Counted from the stretch's first letter, positions 1 to 10,784 are shown. The stretch is 64,000 bases of DNA from Brachionus manjavacas (GCA_019054805.1 JAHQIY010000015.1:2178001-2242000), one strand, 5' to 3'. The notes: generated from the sequence alone by a model not told the origin. Numbers and translations: made by a program.

Positions 1-1111
1 TTGTCTGTAAAATTTAAATTTTTGTTTTCTTCTAATTTTCGAATTTGTTTTATATATCTAAAGAAATAAATTAAAAAAAATTACAAAAATAATTGTCAAT
101 TTTTTATTTTCACTCTCTAGCCAAAGGATTCCAAATTTTTTCCAATTTTCTTGTCGCCGCCTCGCACAATTCCCTGTCATCAATCTCGAACAAGTCTTCT
201 CTGGTAAAATCCCGTTTAAAGCCAATGTTTATTAACCTTTCAAGAACAACCATTAGTTTCAAAGCTGTAAAATTTTTTGGGCACCTACGGATTTATCCAC
301 CAAAAAGTTAGTTTAGATAGCAAAGAAGTGTTTAGCTCAGGAGTGTTTTTCTTAAATAATTTTTGTTCATTTTTATTTCAATACATTTATCTTTGGGTGT
401 ACTTACAGATATAACTACTCTGTATAAAACTTTTTCAGAAAAAGCTGAGATAATCAAATTGGTGAGAATAAGACCAAAATGAATATAAAAAAGGCCTAAA
501 TCATGATCAGTTAGCTTGAGCTTGTTCAAATCAGTAAAAGTAGCAAAGGAAAAGTGAAACAGTAGTTTTGATCGTAATGTAATGCATGATGTCAAAGTCA
601 AAAGAAGCCAGAATACAAACGAGAGTGAAGAATTACGTCTTCCACCTTTTCTTTCCAAATGATTGATACTAGCTATCAAGATCTTGAAAAAAATAAAATT
701 TTTGAATAATTTTAATTTCTAAATACGAAGCTTACAAAAGTAGACAATTTAATAATTGGGGTTAGGTAATAAACCGATGAAGCTGATTCTTTCCAAGCAT
801 TGTAGATATTAATCAGTTCGATAAATATGAGACATGTGCAAAGAAACAATTTAAAAATGTAAAGATAAGATATTTTTATCTTGTTGGGGCCTCGTTTGTT
901 CAGTGTGAATACCCAGAATGGCGCAGCACACCACAAAAAAAGGCATGGAATCCAAACCAAAAGAGTATATTGGAAACAGAATGTGAAATCGGGGTTTTCA
1001 TCGTAAACAGCACGTGGATTCTAAAAGACAAAATTAATGGCACAAACAAGAGCTGAGAGACAAAGGTACCCAAAGTTCGGAGCCACAGACTGATGTTAAA
1101 TATTTTTCCAT
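1..1111 (-). CDS. ABCC1-like: ABCC/MRP-type ABC transporter, 5' part (partial)
   Basis: Six exons on the minus strand join in frame across GT-AG introns of 49-71 nt: 1111-1070 (ATG), 1020-736, 682-407, 335-289, 236-114, and 57 to beyond the left edge. About 276 residues are visible. The exon 1-2 join reads SELW/NPRAVYDENPDF, exon 2 continues TLLVWIPCLFLW, and exon 3 has SINHLERKG followed by ITLRSKLLF. These follow the TMD0 domain of long MRPs (MRP1/2/3) in order, with five expected hydrophobic helices. Exons 4-5 join to give LLSKLTFWWINPLINIGF, the conserved start of the L0 linker/TMD1 (FLSxxTFWW in MRP1), then the DLFEI segment. Known family role: ATP-driven export of glutathione and other organic-anion conjugates across the plasma membrane. 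TMD1, both nucleotide-binding domains and TMD2 lie outside the window, so the exact paralogue (ABCC1, 2, 3 or 6) is undecided. Confidence 0.86.
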
Positions 1112-1679
1112 TATTAGCGATTAATTTCTTAGCATTTTCTAAAAAAAACTAATGAAAATTGATCATGTTATTTGGATTTTTACTATTTTACATAATATCT
1201 AAAAAATTATAAAATTATATGTAAGCATGTTTGCTACGTAATAATATATGTCTTTAAAAAATTCTCTACAAGCGAACAATACAATTGAAAGTTACTCTAA
1301 AAAATATTTTATATATAAATATATTAAATTTTTAATTATTTTGATAAAATATGATAAAAAAGATCTAGATTACAAATTTACTTTATTTAAATCTGAAAAT
1401 TGAAGTTTTTTTTAAATTATACTTGAATAAAAACTGAGCTAAGAATTTATTTATTTTTAATAATGAATTGTCTTCCTTTAAATTAACTAAAATAAAGTTT
1501 GAGATGATTTCGAAAATTTTTAAGAGATAATTTTTTTCGAAATTTAAGTAAAAATAATGATAAAAAATATAAAAAGTTAATTTATTAAACAAAATATAAT
1601 TTACTGAACTAGCTTTGTTTGAAAATTATAAATTAATATGTTACGATTTTTTTTCTTTTTTTCCTTATTTACTCCTTGT
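1112..1679. other. No gene seen; upstream flank of ABCC gene
   Basis: AT-rich sequence with homopolymer runs. It should hold the promoter and 5' UTR of the minus-strand ABCC gene. I see no convincing TATA box, exon or repeat. Confidence 0.4.
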
Positions 1680-2272
1680 GGAGCATAGGGTCATTACTTT
1701 TGATTTCCACTCAAGTCGATCTTTTGCCTTTACCCTTGCTTCTCCCCATGTCATTCCCCATGTCATATTGCTTTTACTACACTGTTGTATAGTTGTATAG
1801 TTTCCTTACTGTAGCTGGTTGACTTCCATACTGGATTGAGTCTTGCGAAGACACTCTTTGCTTTAGCAAGTCTATTCTTAATGTCTCTGTGTGCTCCCAA
1901 CGTTGTACTGATTGTGGTACCTAGGTATGTGACTTCATTTACACACTCGATTGGTGTCCCATCGATAGTGATCGGGGTATCCAATTTGGTATTTATGCAC
2001 ATAACTTTCGTTTTGGCCACATTTATTTCGAGCCCGGTTGGTTTAGCGTTGTTCGCCAACTCTTGTGTCTTTATATGCATATGTGCTTCTGTATTAGATA
2101 TTAGCACCAGATCGTCCGCAAAGTCTAACTCTTCAAGCTTTGCTGTTAATCCCCATTGTAAACCCCTCGCACTGGCAGTTGTTTTCTTCATGACATAGTC
2201 AATCAGTATTAGGAATAGTGTCGGAGAGAGAACGCAGCCTTGTCTGACTCCTGTACACACTTTGAAGCTCTA
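1680..2272 (-). mobile_element. RTE-clade non-LTR retrotransposon fragment (reverse transcriptase and C-terminus)
   Basis: The minus strand encodes the second half of a LINE reverse transcriptase. It shows TGVRQGCVLSPTLFLILID, then LEELDFADDLVLIS (the catalytic ADD box), then the thumb segment EVTYLGTTIS and KSTSYSKETIQLYNSVV. After a stop near 1763 another frame reads WGEARVKAKDRLEWKSK, which resembles the usual RTE C-terminus. The element is therefore frameshifted or deleted there. The 5' endonuclease half is missing, as in 5'-truncated LINE copies. The catalytic box is intact in this fragment, but the copy as a whole is dead. Confidence 0.85.
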
Positions 2273-3317
2273 TGATTGTCAATATGTTATAATATGTTAT
2301 TGTCAATATATTACATTTAGATAATATTATTTTATGACAAATTACGCTAAATTTAAATATCGAATCAGTACTGTAACTTTAATTAAATATTAAAAAAAAA
2401 ATTATTTTCTTCATTTATTTGTTAAGCTATATGGTGTTGAGTGTTGAGTTATAGCAGATTAACAAATAAAAATAAAAAAAAGTAAAATAAAATTACCGTA
2501 TTTCCTTGCTGAGAGAAGCATGCACCTTTACCTAAATAAACGAAAAATAGTGCATGCAATGACAATGACTATTCTGATGTCAAAAACTCATGAAAATGAA
2601 TTAGCTATTTTTTTTTTAATTTTTAAATTTTAATAAATATTAAATTAAAACGCGGCTTTTTGAAGGCAACTTGAAGCTCATAATCATTATCAAATGATCA
2701 AAATTTAATGAATTAAAATTCAGTAAAAATTTAGAAGTAAGCTTTAAATTTTAGCTATTTTATTGAAACATCAAATGCTTAATCTTAATAATTGATTATT
2801 TGAAAACATTCATTTTAAGACATCTTGAAGTTTAGACCAATTCGAATACCATCCAAAAGTTATAAACTGAATAAACAAAATTTGATCTGAATTTTTTTAT
2901 TCTAAACTTCAATATGCCTTATATTTTAAACAACTGAAGACAAATTTAAAATCAACACATGACGCGAAGTTTAAAGAAAAATTTCAAGAAAACCAATTGA
3001 TGGCTCTGGAAAACGTTTATTACTTAATCATAATCAATTCTGGTACAGAGAAAAATAAAAAGCAAACTTCAGAAAATTCAATACAAGATTTTGAGAATTA
3101 TTAAATAATTTTCGCTTATAACGAGAGCAGAAGACATACACAAGGCGTTGAACATTAATAATCTAGATAACTCTCTTTTCCTTTTTTTATTTAAATCCCT
3201 TCCTTTTTTCCAAATCTTTCTTATTTGGAGATAATTTCATCAATTTCTATTAATCTGTTAAAATCGGATATTGAATCTTTTAATTTTTTTAAAAATAATA
3301 CTAAACTTTATAATTTC

Positions 3318-3400
3318 TATCATGGGGATGAAAAGAAGGTCTAAGCCATTCGGAGCTGCCCTTGGGGAATTCGCATATCTAAATTTAAAAAAAATATAAT
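3318..3400 (+). repeat. Short dispersed repeat, GATGAAAAGAAGG core
   Basis: This copy has GATGAAAAGAAGGTCTAAGC, then ATTCGGAGCTGCC. It matches the 16.6 kb copy, which adds an (AAAT)n tail. Other copies lie near 4.2, 5.8, 9.7, 17.6 and 29.4 kb, on both strands. It is a SINE-like element or the 3' end of a LINE family. Confidence 0.5.
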
Positions 3401-4212
3401 TTTTCTGATTATATGAATTGTGCAAAAAATGTTTAATAAAGTAAAAATATTTACTAATAAAAAATTCATTTAAAAAACCATTTTATTTAAAAATTTAAAA
3501 TTTAAAATTTTGATTTGAAATAAACATTTGATCATGAACTTCAATTTGCATTTTTTGATTCGGAATTTTTTAAAATTATTAAGTATAAATTAAAGTTTAT
3601 GTGAAATATCGAACGATTTTTTGAACTTTTTAAAATTATTCCACGAACAATTGAAACTGTGTTTAGGTCGCTTTAAAAAAAAATTATAGAAAAATTTAAA
3701 AAAATAAAAATGACATTTTGTAATATTTAAATTTTCTAAAATGTTTTAAACATTGCGTGCACCATTACCAAAATAAAATGGTACATGCTTCACTCAGTAA
3801 GCAAATACAGTTATTTTATTTAAAAAGAATTTAAAAATTAAAAAATCAAATAAAATTTAATTATAATATGAAACATTTTTAAGATTAACAGTATTAGTCG
3901 GTTCTGTAATGGAAACAGATTTTTCTGTTTAAACAGTGAAATAAACAGTATTACATTTAACAGTCTTGTTTAAAGAATTTTCTATTTCCTTAAAATAGCA
4001 CCAATTTCATAAAGTCATTCTTCTTATTTTGCATTATTGAATTTAAATTTAATTTTTTTTACTTAAAGTTTACTTAATGAATTTTTAATTCTTTTTATTT
4101 AAATTTATGAAAATTGTAAAATTCTTTTCTAACATTTAAAAATTTTAACGCTAAACTCAAACTAAATTAACTAAACTTTTTTTGTTATTTTACATTGCGC
4201 AGCATCAAAAAT

Positions 4213-4300
4213 CAATCATGTGGCTGAAAGGAAGGACTAAGTCTCCATTCCAACAGGCCAAGGCTTCGCCTAAATTATTTTTTAAATAAATAAATAAATT
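4213..4300 (+). repeat. Short dispersed repeat, GGCTGAAAGGAAGG core with AAAT tail
   Basis: This copy has GGCTGAAAGGAAGGACTAAG, then CCATTCCAACAGGCCAAGG, and ends in AATAAATAAATAAAT. It belongs to the same family as the copies at 3.3, 16.6 and 29.4 kb. The short A-rich tetranucleotide tail points to retroposition. Confidence 0.55.
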
Positions 4301-4858
4301 TACAAATTGCAAAAAAAAATCAAAATATGATATTTTATTTATCCCTGCTAATTAAAATTCAAAAAAAAATAAAAATCAGATTTTTTACATTTTTAAATTT
4401 TTATGAAATAGAATGTTCACATATTTGATGATCAGCTTTTGGTGACAAAAATGATCACTTAGTAGACATGGTCCCGATTACATTGACTTTGGAAAAAATA
4501 AACGGCTCCCATTTTTACCACGATCAATTCACAGGTATTTAGTAATTCATAGATAAATTTCTATTAATAAATATTGAGTTAAAAGTGTCAAAAAAAGCAA
4601 TTTTTTATATTAATACCAACTGTGAAATTTGTATATTTGTTTTCAGGTAAACATTTGAATATAGCTCTTAAAATTAAAGCCAAGAAAACATACAACCAGA
4701 TAGATTAGAATTTTGACGGACACTAGATTTTCTTACCTCTTGATTTAATTAGCTAATCAATCAATTTATTTGCTTAACAATTTTTTATCTATTTAAAGGT
4801 TGACTCAGTTGGCTTTTATTCATCAATCAATTAGAAATAATTAGAAAAAAGTTTAAAA

Positions 4859-5662
4859 ATGCAAAGACTAGCAGTGTTCGTAAACGGAGAAGAAAAGTAC
4901 GCTGGCGGAATAACCAAAGACACCACTGTAGACGACATAAAATTTGCCATGCTATCTGCATCTGTACCAGACTTTACACCGGACAAACTAGATGACTACG
5001 GAGTATTTGAACGATGTCAATCGAATGAAAAACTGCTCGATGGACGAACAAAAATGTACAAGATAATCAAGACAATAAATCATGAACAGTTTGGTCAGAT
5101 AAGGTTCTTGATAAAGCAAAAAATACAAAAAAAGAAAACCAATTCATCCAAGAGTGGATTTAAACTGTGTTCATTATCTCCAGCCATTGACAAAACTTGG
5201 AACCGACAAGTGGCAGTGAATGAAAAGCCTTCCTTTATTAGGAAGCAATTTAAACAGATAATGAGCCAAAAAGACACGGAAAAAAGATTTGCTGCAATTA
5301 GACAGCTGAACACAGACAAGAAATGGTCTGTTGCCAGAACAAATTTAAACCTAAGTAAACAATTGGAAAAGATAAATGATTTGAAACGCCAAATGAAATC
5401 AATGAACCATGAATTTAAATCAAACAATCAGAAGAGTCGATTTTTTGCACAGGTTGAAAATGAAGAAACTTTGAGTTTGAAGAAAAAAATGCTAGAATCG
5501 CTGGAATTTCAATTGAAAAAATTGGAAATTCAACAAATTGAAAGAAAAACATCTACGAGCTCAATTGTATCTACTGATTCTGGATTTTCTAGCTGTGCCA
5601 ATTCGTCAGATGATGAAGACGACATTTTTTACAAACTGAGCACTTTTGAAACTCTGGTTTGA
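4859..5662 (+). CDS. RASSF9/10-like: N-terminal RASSF family protein (RASSF9/10-like)
   Basis: A single uninterrupted frame of 267 residues. Residues 1-85 resemble the N-terminal Ras-association domain of RASSF7-10: a beta strand RLAVFVNGEEKYAGGITKDT, then TTVDDIKFAML, YGVFERCQSNEKLLDGRTK and GQIRFLIKQ. A basic segment follows with a FKLCSLSPA stretch, like the LWELSPA box after the RA domain in RASSF9. Residues about 150-230 are Lys/Glu-rich and should form a coiled coil (QLEKINDLKRQMKSM, LESLEFQLKKLEIQQIE). The C-terminus STDSGFSSCANSSDDED matches the DTGxSSxxSxD tail of RASSF9/10. The family acts as scaffolds linking Ras-like GTPases to trafficking, polarity and centrosomes. The protein is shorter than human RASSF9 (about 435 residues), mainly through a shorter coiled coil. 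RASSF7/8 is less likely because of the C-terminal tail. Confidence 0.72.
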   Translation: MQRLAVFVNGEEKYAGGITKDTTVDDIKFAMLSASVPDFTPDKLDDYGVFERCQSNEKLLDGRTKMYKIIKTINHEQFGQIRFLIKQKIQKKKTNSSKSGFKLCSLSPAIDKTWNRQVAVNEKPSFIRKQFKQIMSQKDTEKRFAAIRQLNTDKKWSVARTNLNLSKQLEKINDLKRQMKSMNHEFKSNNQKSRFFAQVENEETLSLKKKMLESLEFQLKKLEIQQIERKTSTSSIVSTDSGFSSCANSSDDEDDIFYKLSTFETLV

Positions 5663-5753
5663 AAATTTTTATCAATGTTTTTTTTTTTCTAGTTTTTAAA
5701 TTCCATTTAATTTACCTTGATTTTTTTAATTTGATCTTTTTTTCTTTGATAAA

Positions 5754-5759
5754 AATAAA
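5754..5759 (+). promoter_or_regulatory. Polyadenylation signal of the RASSF-like gene
   Basis: AATAAA lies 92 bases after the stop codon in a T-rich 3' UTR. It is the first canonical signal downstream. Confidence 0.5.
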
Positions 5760-7323
5760 TCGCTTGCAAATCGATTAGGTTATATTTTATTTTTAATTTT
5801 CACTAATCTAATCAATTTATTTTAAAATAATTTACACAGAGCCTTGGTCCTTTCTTTCAGTCACATGATCAAAGTTTGAAATAAAAGAATAAAAATTTTT
5901 TTCGAAAATTTGAAATAAGCTTTCAGACTTTAGAAAAATTATGTAGTAAAATGGAGTGAAGCTTAACTGTGTCAAAGGGGTGACATTAAGTTTTTAAACC
6001 AATTTTTATTTTTAAAGTCTAAAACTCAAAACGGTTTCCGATAAATTAAAACCACATAATTTCATTTCATAAACAATTTTTAATCAAAAATTCAATCCTA
6101 GAGAATTAACTTTATTGGAAAAATTAATTTTGGCTAAAGGGTTGAATTTTGATTAAATTATTAATTTTTACTTAAATCAAAAATGATACAAATTGCATGC
6201 AATCGACTAATTTTTTTTTGCATTTTAAATTAAAAACAAACTAAAGAATGTTATTTTTATAAAAAAAATTTTTTCATAAAATATTTTCTCTTTAAGACGT
6301 CCAAAACAATTGTTACAAAAATCTAAATAAAAAATTCTCTTGATTTGATAGCAAAACAGCACATTTCCAAGTAAGGCGAAGCTAAGATAGATAACGGTAA
6401 CACATATGACAAAAATCATCAGTCATGAATTTTATCAAATTACCATTCAGCAATGTCAATGGAAAAAATTGAATCATCAGATCTAATTAATGTCCTTCAT
6501 TCAATTTCTGTTGACCAAGAGCTCATGAAATGAAACTTTGTTGATAAATGCCAAAAAAACTTGTAAGAAATGTGATGTTTTTAGTAGTTCAAAATATTAT
6601 AGTAATAGAATTAGCAATAATTGTTTAAATAAAAATTAACCCTTAAATTAAAGTAAAGACTTATTTATTAAAAAGACTCAAACCTTCTGCTTACTCAAAA
6701 CCCTAAACCAGGGCTCTGTACCGGACTCCAATTAAGTTTCGTTTATTTGAAAAACTTTATAAAAAATTTTTAATTTTTAGTTAAACTCATATATTTGTCG
6801 CTTTTCTATCCTACCGGATAATGGAGAGGTGCTCATCTCCTTTTCTAGTACCTTTTAGAGCAATGATTCTGATATACAGTTAAATTCGTAATTACCTTGA
6901 AAATTTTTTTGATAAGTCTAAATTCTTATCAGTGTTTTGAGTAAATTGAATTAAAAAAAAGTAGAAAAAGCTACGAGATTTTGGGTTTATTTTTTTGTGA
7001 CAACCGGATGAGATTTTTGGTCTAATCCTACTAAAAAATGGGGTAATTAAGTTAATATCTTGGGAGTCAAAATCTTGGATCAAAGTTTGAATTTTAAATT
7101 TTCTCATCAGAATTTACTTTAATAATTTTTAATAAGTATCTCAACCGTTTAGACAATGTTAAAATAAAACATTGCGTTATCTGAACATTGCTGAAAATTT
7201 AAAGATATAATTATTAAAAATGTTAGAATTAGTTTTAGTCATAATATCGGAAAAGTGAAAATCTAATTGAAAACAATTTAAAAATAAATAACTGAGAAAT
7301 ATCATTTGGATTTTTTAGAGCAA
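5760..7323. other. Intergenic; one reverse copy of the short dispersed repeat
   Basis: No gene supported. A reverse copy of the GGCTGAAAGGAAGG-type repeat lies near 5838-5870 (GCCTTGGTCCTTTCTTTCAG). Around 6815-6845 a small hairpin (GGAGAGGTGCTCATCTCC) may be a LINE 3' end. Confidence 0.35.
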
Positions 7324-7326
7324 TAA

Positions 7327-7383
<57 letters not shown>
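7324..7383 (+). repeat. (ATA)n microsatellite, 3' tail of a LINE
   Basis: About 19-20 uninterrupted AAT/ATA units. It abuts the minus-strand LINE end, whose last unique sequence is GTGGGATAACCCAC...CCC. The array is therefore best read as that element's expanded (ATT)n 3' tail. Confidence 0.75.
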
Positions 7384-7384
<1 letters not shown>

Positions 7385-7830
7385 GGCTAAGGTGGGTTAT
7401 CCCACAAAGCAAAAATCCATTTAGAGATCAATCAGATAGGAATCATCAATCAGAGAGTGACTAATTCGATTTGATTTCGGCAACCATTTTCTTAAATAAG
7501 CCATTTGAACTGTTTTGAACTATTTCAGGAGGCAATCTGGACCAAAAAAACTCATCGAGTAGCAAAGTTTGCTTAGGTTATGCCAATTTACTGTAGTAAA
7601 GCCATTTTTATCTTGAAATATTCGACTAGATCTCTTCTCTCTCTTCTTTTGCTCAGGGTACTGAATCTCAACTTTTCTAATCTCGTCTCATATGATAAAT
7701 GCCTAATCGATTTGACCAATTTGTTGCTCTCATTTGAACCTTCTCGAGCACTAAGATTTCCTTTTTCGAGTACGGACACCAAGCAACCACCGCGTACTCG
7801 AAATTAGGTCTTACAAATGCAACGCTTCTT
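7384..7830 (-). mobile_element. CR1/Jockey-like LINE, C-terminal end of ORF2
   Basis: The minus strand reads AFVRPNFEYAVVAWCPY and then, in another frame, SIRHLSYETRLEKLRF and SKRRERRDLVEYFKI. This is the usual C-terminus of CR1/Jockey-group ORF2 (RPxxEYxxxxWxPY...LSYExRL..L.L..LxxRRxRxDLIxxYKI). It is frameshifted, 5' truncated and ends in an (ATT)n tail. Confidence 0.82.
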
Positions 7831-7877
7831 GAACATACCAATTGACCATGACTTGAAAGCTTTGGATAATTAACCTA

Positions 7878-7986
7878 GTACCATATTAGCTTATTAAAAA
7901 AATAAACTTGATTTAGGCATAATGATAAGTTCGAACCTGAAATGGAGTGCAAGTTTTGGTTGCGACCAAAAGAGCTAATATGGTAC
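7878..7986. repeat. Short palindromic element with 14-bp terminal inverted repeats
   Basis: The ends are GTACCATATTAGCT (7878-7891) and its exact reverse complement (7973-7986). The interior holds AGTTCGAACCT, which looks like an RNA polymerase III B box, but no tRNA fold is evident. It could be a miniature inverted-repeat transposable element. Confidence 0.45.
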
Positions 7987-8400
7987 ATTATTTTAAACAA
8001 TTTTTAAAAAATAATTAAATAAATTTTTTACTATTAAATTTGTTAAATTGATTTCATCACTAACAATTAAAAATTTATTTAAAAAAAATTTCTTAATTTT
8101 TTTAAATAAATTTTAGACAGGGCCTTTTGATTAACCCTGCAACTTAAACTTAATTAATTAGTAATTATTTTCAATTGATCATAATTGCTCTGAAAGCTTT
8201 AAAAAGTTTATAATAAATTTACTTATTATCAGTTTATTTTCATGTTTTGGGCTTTTAATATCACATGGACAAGCATTCAATTTGATTCTAATTCACTCGT
8301 TTAGTTAATAAAATTAATTTTCTAAATAATTTTCTTCATTAAAAATGGTTAAAATAATTTATTTGTTTATAAAATAGATTTGTTTTTAAATTTAAATAAT

Positions 8401-8789
8401 TTAAGGTAAAACTACGGGATCATTCCACATACTTTAGAAGAAATAAATTATTTTAAATTATTTTTAAAAGTAATTCAAAATCACCTCATAAAATATCTAG
8501 GATCATCAGTGTGTTTTTCTAAGATTTCTTTGACAACTTTTGGCGGATTAAGTTCATGTCTTTCTGCCCAATTCCATCTGTCGATTCTTTTCACATCTTT
8601 GGATAAAAAATAAAGACCTTTTTAAAAAAAAATTAAAAAAAAATGCTTACTAAAACAAGGACCAAATTTCAAATCTAAATCAAATTTTTTAAGAATTTCT
8701 AAATCTTTTTCAATCGGCTCTTCATTTCTTTCATCTTTTTTATGAGGAGAAGATTTGGTTTTATTTGGAAACGCTTGTTTCTTGCTCAT
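8401..8789 (-). CDS. POLD4: DNA polymerase delta subunit 4 (p12)
   Basis: Three exons, 8789-8651, 8596-8485 and 8431-8401, join in frame to 93 residues (human p12 has 107). The introns are 54 and 53 nt with GT-AG ends. The residues match the family along its length. LEILKKFDLDLKFGPC corresponds to human LELLRQFDLAWQYGPC. VKRIDRWNWAERHELNPP corresponds to ITRLQRWCRAKQMGLEPP. DDPRYFMSMWNDPVVLP corresponds to GDPRFQCSLWHLYPL. p12 is the small subunit that stabilises Pol delta and binds PCNA. The N-terminus is basic and polar (SKKQAFPNKTK), with no canonical PCNA-interacting box. A 33-nt first intron is also possible (acceptor at 8618/8617), but the 54-nt choice restores the family spacing between GPC and RW. 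The third exon is only 31 nt. Confidence 0.82.
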
Positions 8790-9896
8790 TTAAAGCTATT
8801 GTCAGAATATTTTTTATTACTTATGATAATTTATTTTCGATAACTATTCCTAAGCTTAAATAAAAAAAGGCTATATGAGTAGTTGGAATTTTGGGACTTA
8901 CACAAATTTAACCTAAATTAAAGCTTAACTTATTTTTCCTTTATATAGATAAATAATGCTTATAGTAAAAGTACGCTTTCCAGCTTTTTTTCCGAAATAT
9001 TCTTTCCCTAGGTATTTGATGATGAATTTATCCGGTGTAAAGAATTAATCAAATAGAATTGGAGTAGAGTTTAAAAAAAAAGAAGCTTTTGTGAACAAAA
9101 AAGTCTATTTTTCACTTTTTTACATTTATTAGAAGAAGAAAATTAAATTTATAATAATTTGAACTGTTTAATTGAATCGCCTTGGTTTTAAATAATTCTT
9201 AATTAATTAAAAAAAATTTAAATGAGAATTTATTACTATTATTAAATGATCAAGTGATGTATATTGGATGCTTTACCTGAAGTTTCTAAGACTGAACCTT
9301 AAAATTTGTTGCAGTCCTCAGAGCTATCAAAAGTTATGAATAAAGATTAGTGGTTCTTGGACTAATGAGTCTTGAAGAGAACTAGAATAATCTAATAAAT
9401 TTTAAAAGCTGCTTTTGTCTTTGTCTCTGATTCAAACGTTCCAATGGGTTCCAATAATAGATTATTTTCTGCAAAACGTGAATTATCCTGCTTTCAAACA
9501 AGTAAATTTCTTTGCTATGCGAATCAGAGTTGAAAACAACATTCAAAGAAAACAAGAAACTTGAATCACCATAGCTGTTATTGAAGCTCCTCAAAATAGA
9601 TGTTTCAACAAGTTTGGAATTTCTTCCAATGCTAAGGTAGTTTAATGAACTATGGTTTTCAATAGTATTAAGTCTATTAAAATAGTTTTGATTTAAGGAA
9701 TTTGTCGATTTTTTTTAAATAATAGTTTGGGGCAGTTTGGAGTGATAATTAACCTCCCTTTCAGCCCCGTGTTAAATAATTTTGATAATAAAAAAATAGA
9801 AACCAAAATTTTGAAACTGTTACAAGACAAACAGATGAAATTTTTTTATTTTTAATTACTTGATAAATAAAATTTAGAAAAGATCATAAAAAATTT
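8790..9896. other. Intergenic; reverse copy of short dispersed repeat
   Basis: No gene supported. Near 9731-9772 a reverse copy of the GGCTGAAAGG...CCAAACTGCC repeat is visible (GGCAGTTTGGAG, then CCTCCCTTTCAGCCCCGT). Confidence 0.4.
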
Positions 9897-10380
9897 GGGT
9901 CTATTGCGTTATGTGATCACTGGTTCACATAAAAGGTGAACCAACTTACCCAACCTAAATAGGTGATCAGTTGTGTTCACTTATTAGGTGAACCAAAAAT
10001 ATGTGTACAAAAAAAATTATTTCGAAAATCAAAATTTATTTTTTTATTTTTTTGAATTATAGGTGAGCAAAAAAAAATTTATTGTAATTTTAATATTTTT
10101 AGTGCGAAAGTTTTGCAATTTTTTTAAAATAAGATGACTATTTATTAAAGCTAAAATTTTGAAAAATCAAATTTTTATTTGCTTTGTCATAATTTTTTTG
10201 GTAAGTATCATTTTAGGTGAACACAATTTAATTTAGCTGATCATTTTGAAAAAAATTTTAATTAATTGGTACACATAGTTTTGGTTCACCTAATAAGTGA
10301 ACACAACTGATCACCTATTTAGGTTGGGTAAGTTGGTTCACCTTTTATGTGAACCAGTGATCACAAAACGCAATAGACCC
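9897..10380. mobile_element. Foldback/MITE-like element with ~115-bp inverted repeats
   Basis: The left end GGGTCTATTGCGTTATGTGA is mirrored by the right end (TCACAAAACGCAATAGACCC). The match continues inward for about 115 bp through GGTGAACCAACTTACCCAAC and the GTGTTCACTTATTAGGTGAACC segment. The interior (about 250 bp) is AT-rich and non-coding. The flanks AAAAATTT and ATAAATTT could be an 8-bp target duplication with one mismatch. The long terminal inverted repeats suggest a Mutator- or foldback-type non-autonomous element. Confidence 0.8.
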
Positions 10381-10470
10381 ATAAATTTAGAATGAATTTA
10401 ATATTAGAATAAAATTTTTTTTAAGAGATGAGTTCGATGAATTTTAAAGTATTAGGTCTAGTAAAATTGG

Positions 10471-10685
10471 CAAAGTAAAATTTTTGTTCAATTTTCAAAT
10501 TGCTCTTTTTGCTAAAAAATTTTAATGCGCAATTTAATTGCATTGCAGTTTACACAGTTTTTTTAACTTTTAAAGCTTTTAAATTTCAATTTAAAATTAT
10601 TGCAATAATGCAATGCAATTAAATTGCGCATTAAAATTTTTTAGCAAAAAGAGTAAATTGAAAATTGAACAAAAATTTTTCTTTG
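10471..10685. repeat. Perfect-like hairpin, 76-bp arms and 63-bp loop
   Basis: The arms are 10471-10546 and 10610-10685, nearly complementary, with AATGCGCAATTTAATTGCAT in the left arm. No coding capacity. It lies about 90 bp inside the right side of the preceding foldback element. It may be a small MITE or a hairpin RNA source. Confidence 0.75.
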
Positions 10686-10784
10686 TCGCAAAATTAGGCT
10701 TTATAAAATTAACACTAGAAGGACCGGAAAAATTTTGTCAATTTTTTTAAATTAAAGTGCTAATATTTGAAAATTTCTTAATTT

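Larger units (their letters stand above)
2273..4858. other. Intergenic, AT-rich; two short interspersed repeat copies
   Basis: No supported gene. Apart from the two GGCTGAAAGGAAGG-type repeat copies listed separately, I see only AT-rich sequence with homopolymer runs. Confidence 0.4.

Noticed and set aside
332-960. Two separate membrane-protein ORFs
   Set aside because: They are exons 2 and 3 of one ABCC gene joined by a 53-nt intron.
7321-7383. CRISPR-like or tandem-repeat regulatory array
   Set aside because: A plain trinucleotide microsatellite next to a LINE end; there are no spacers.
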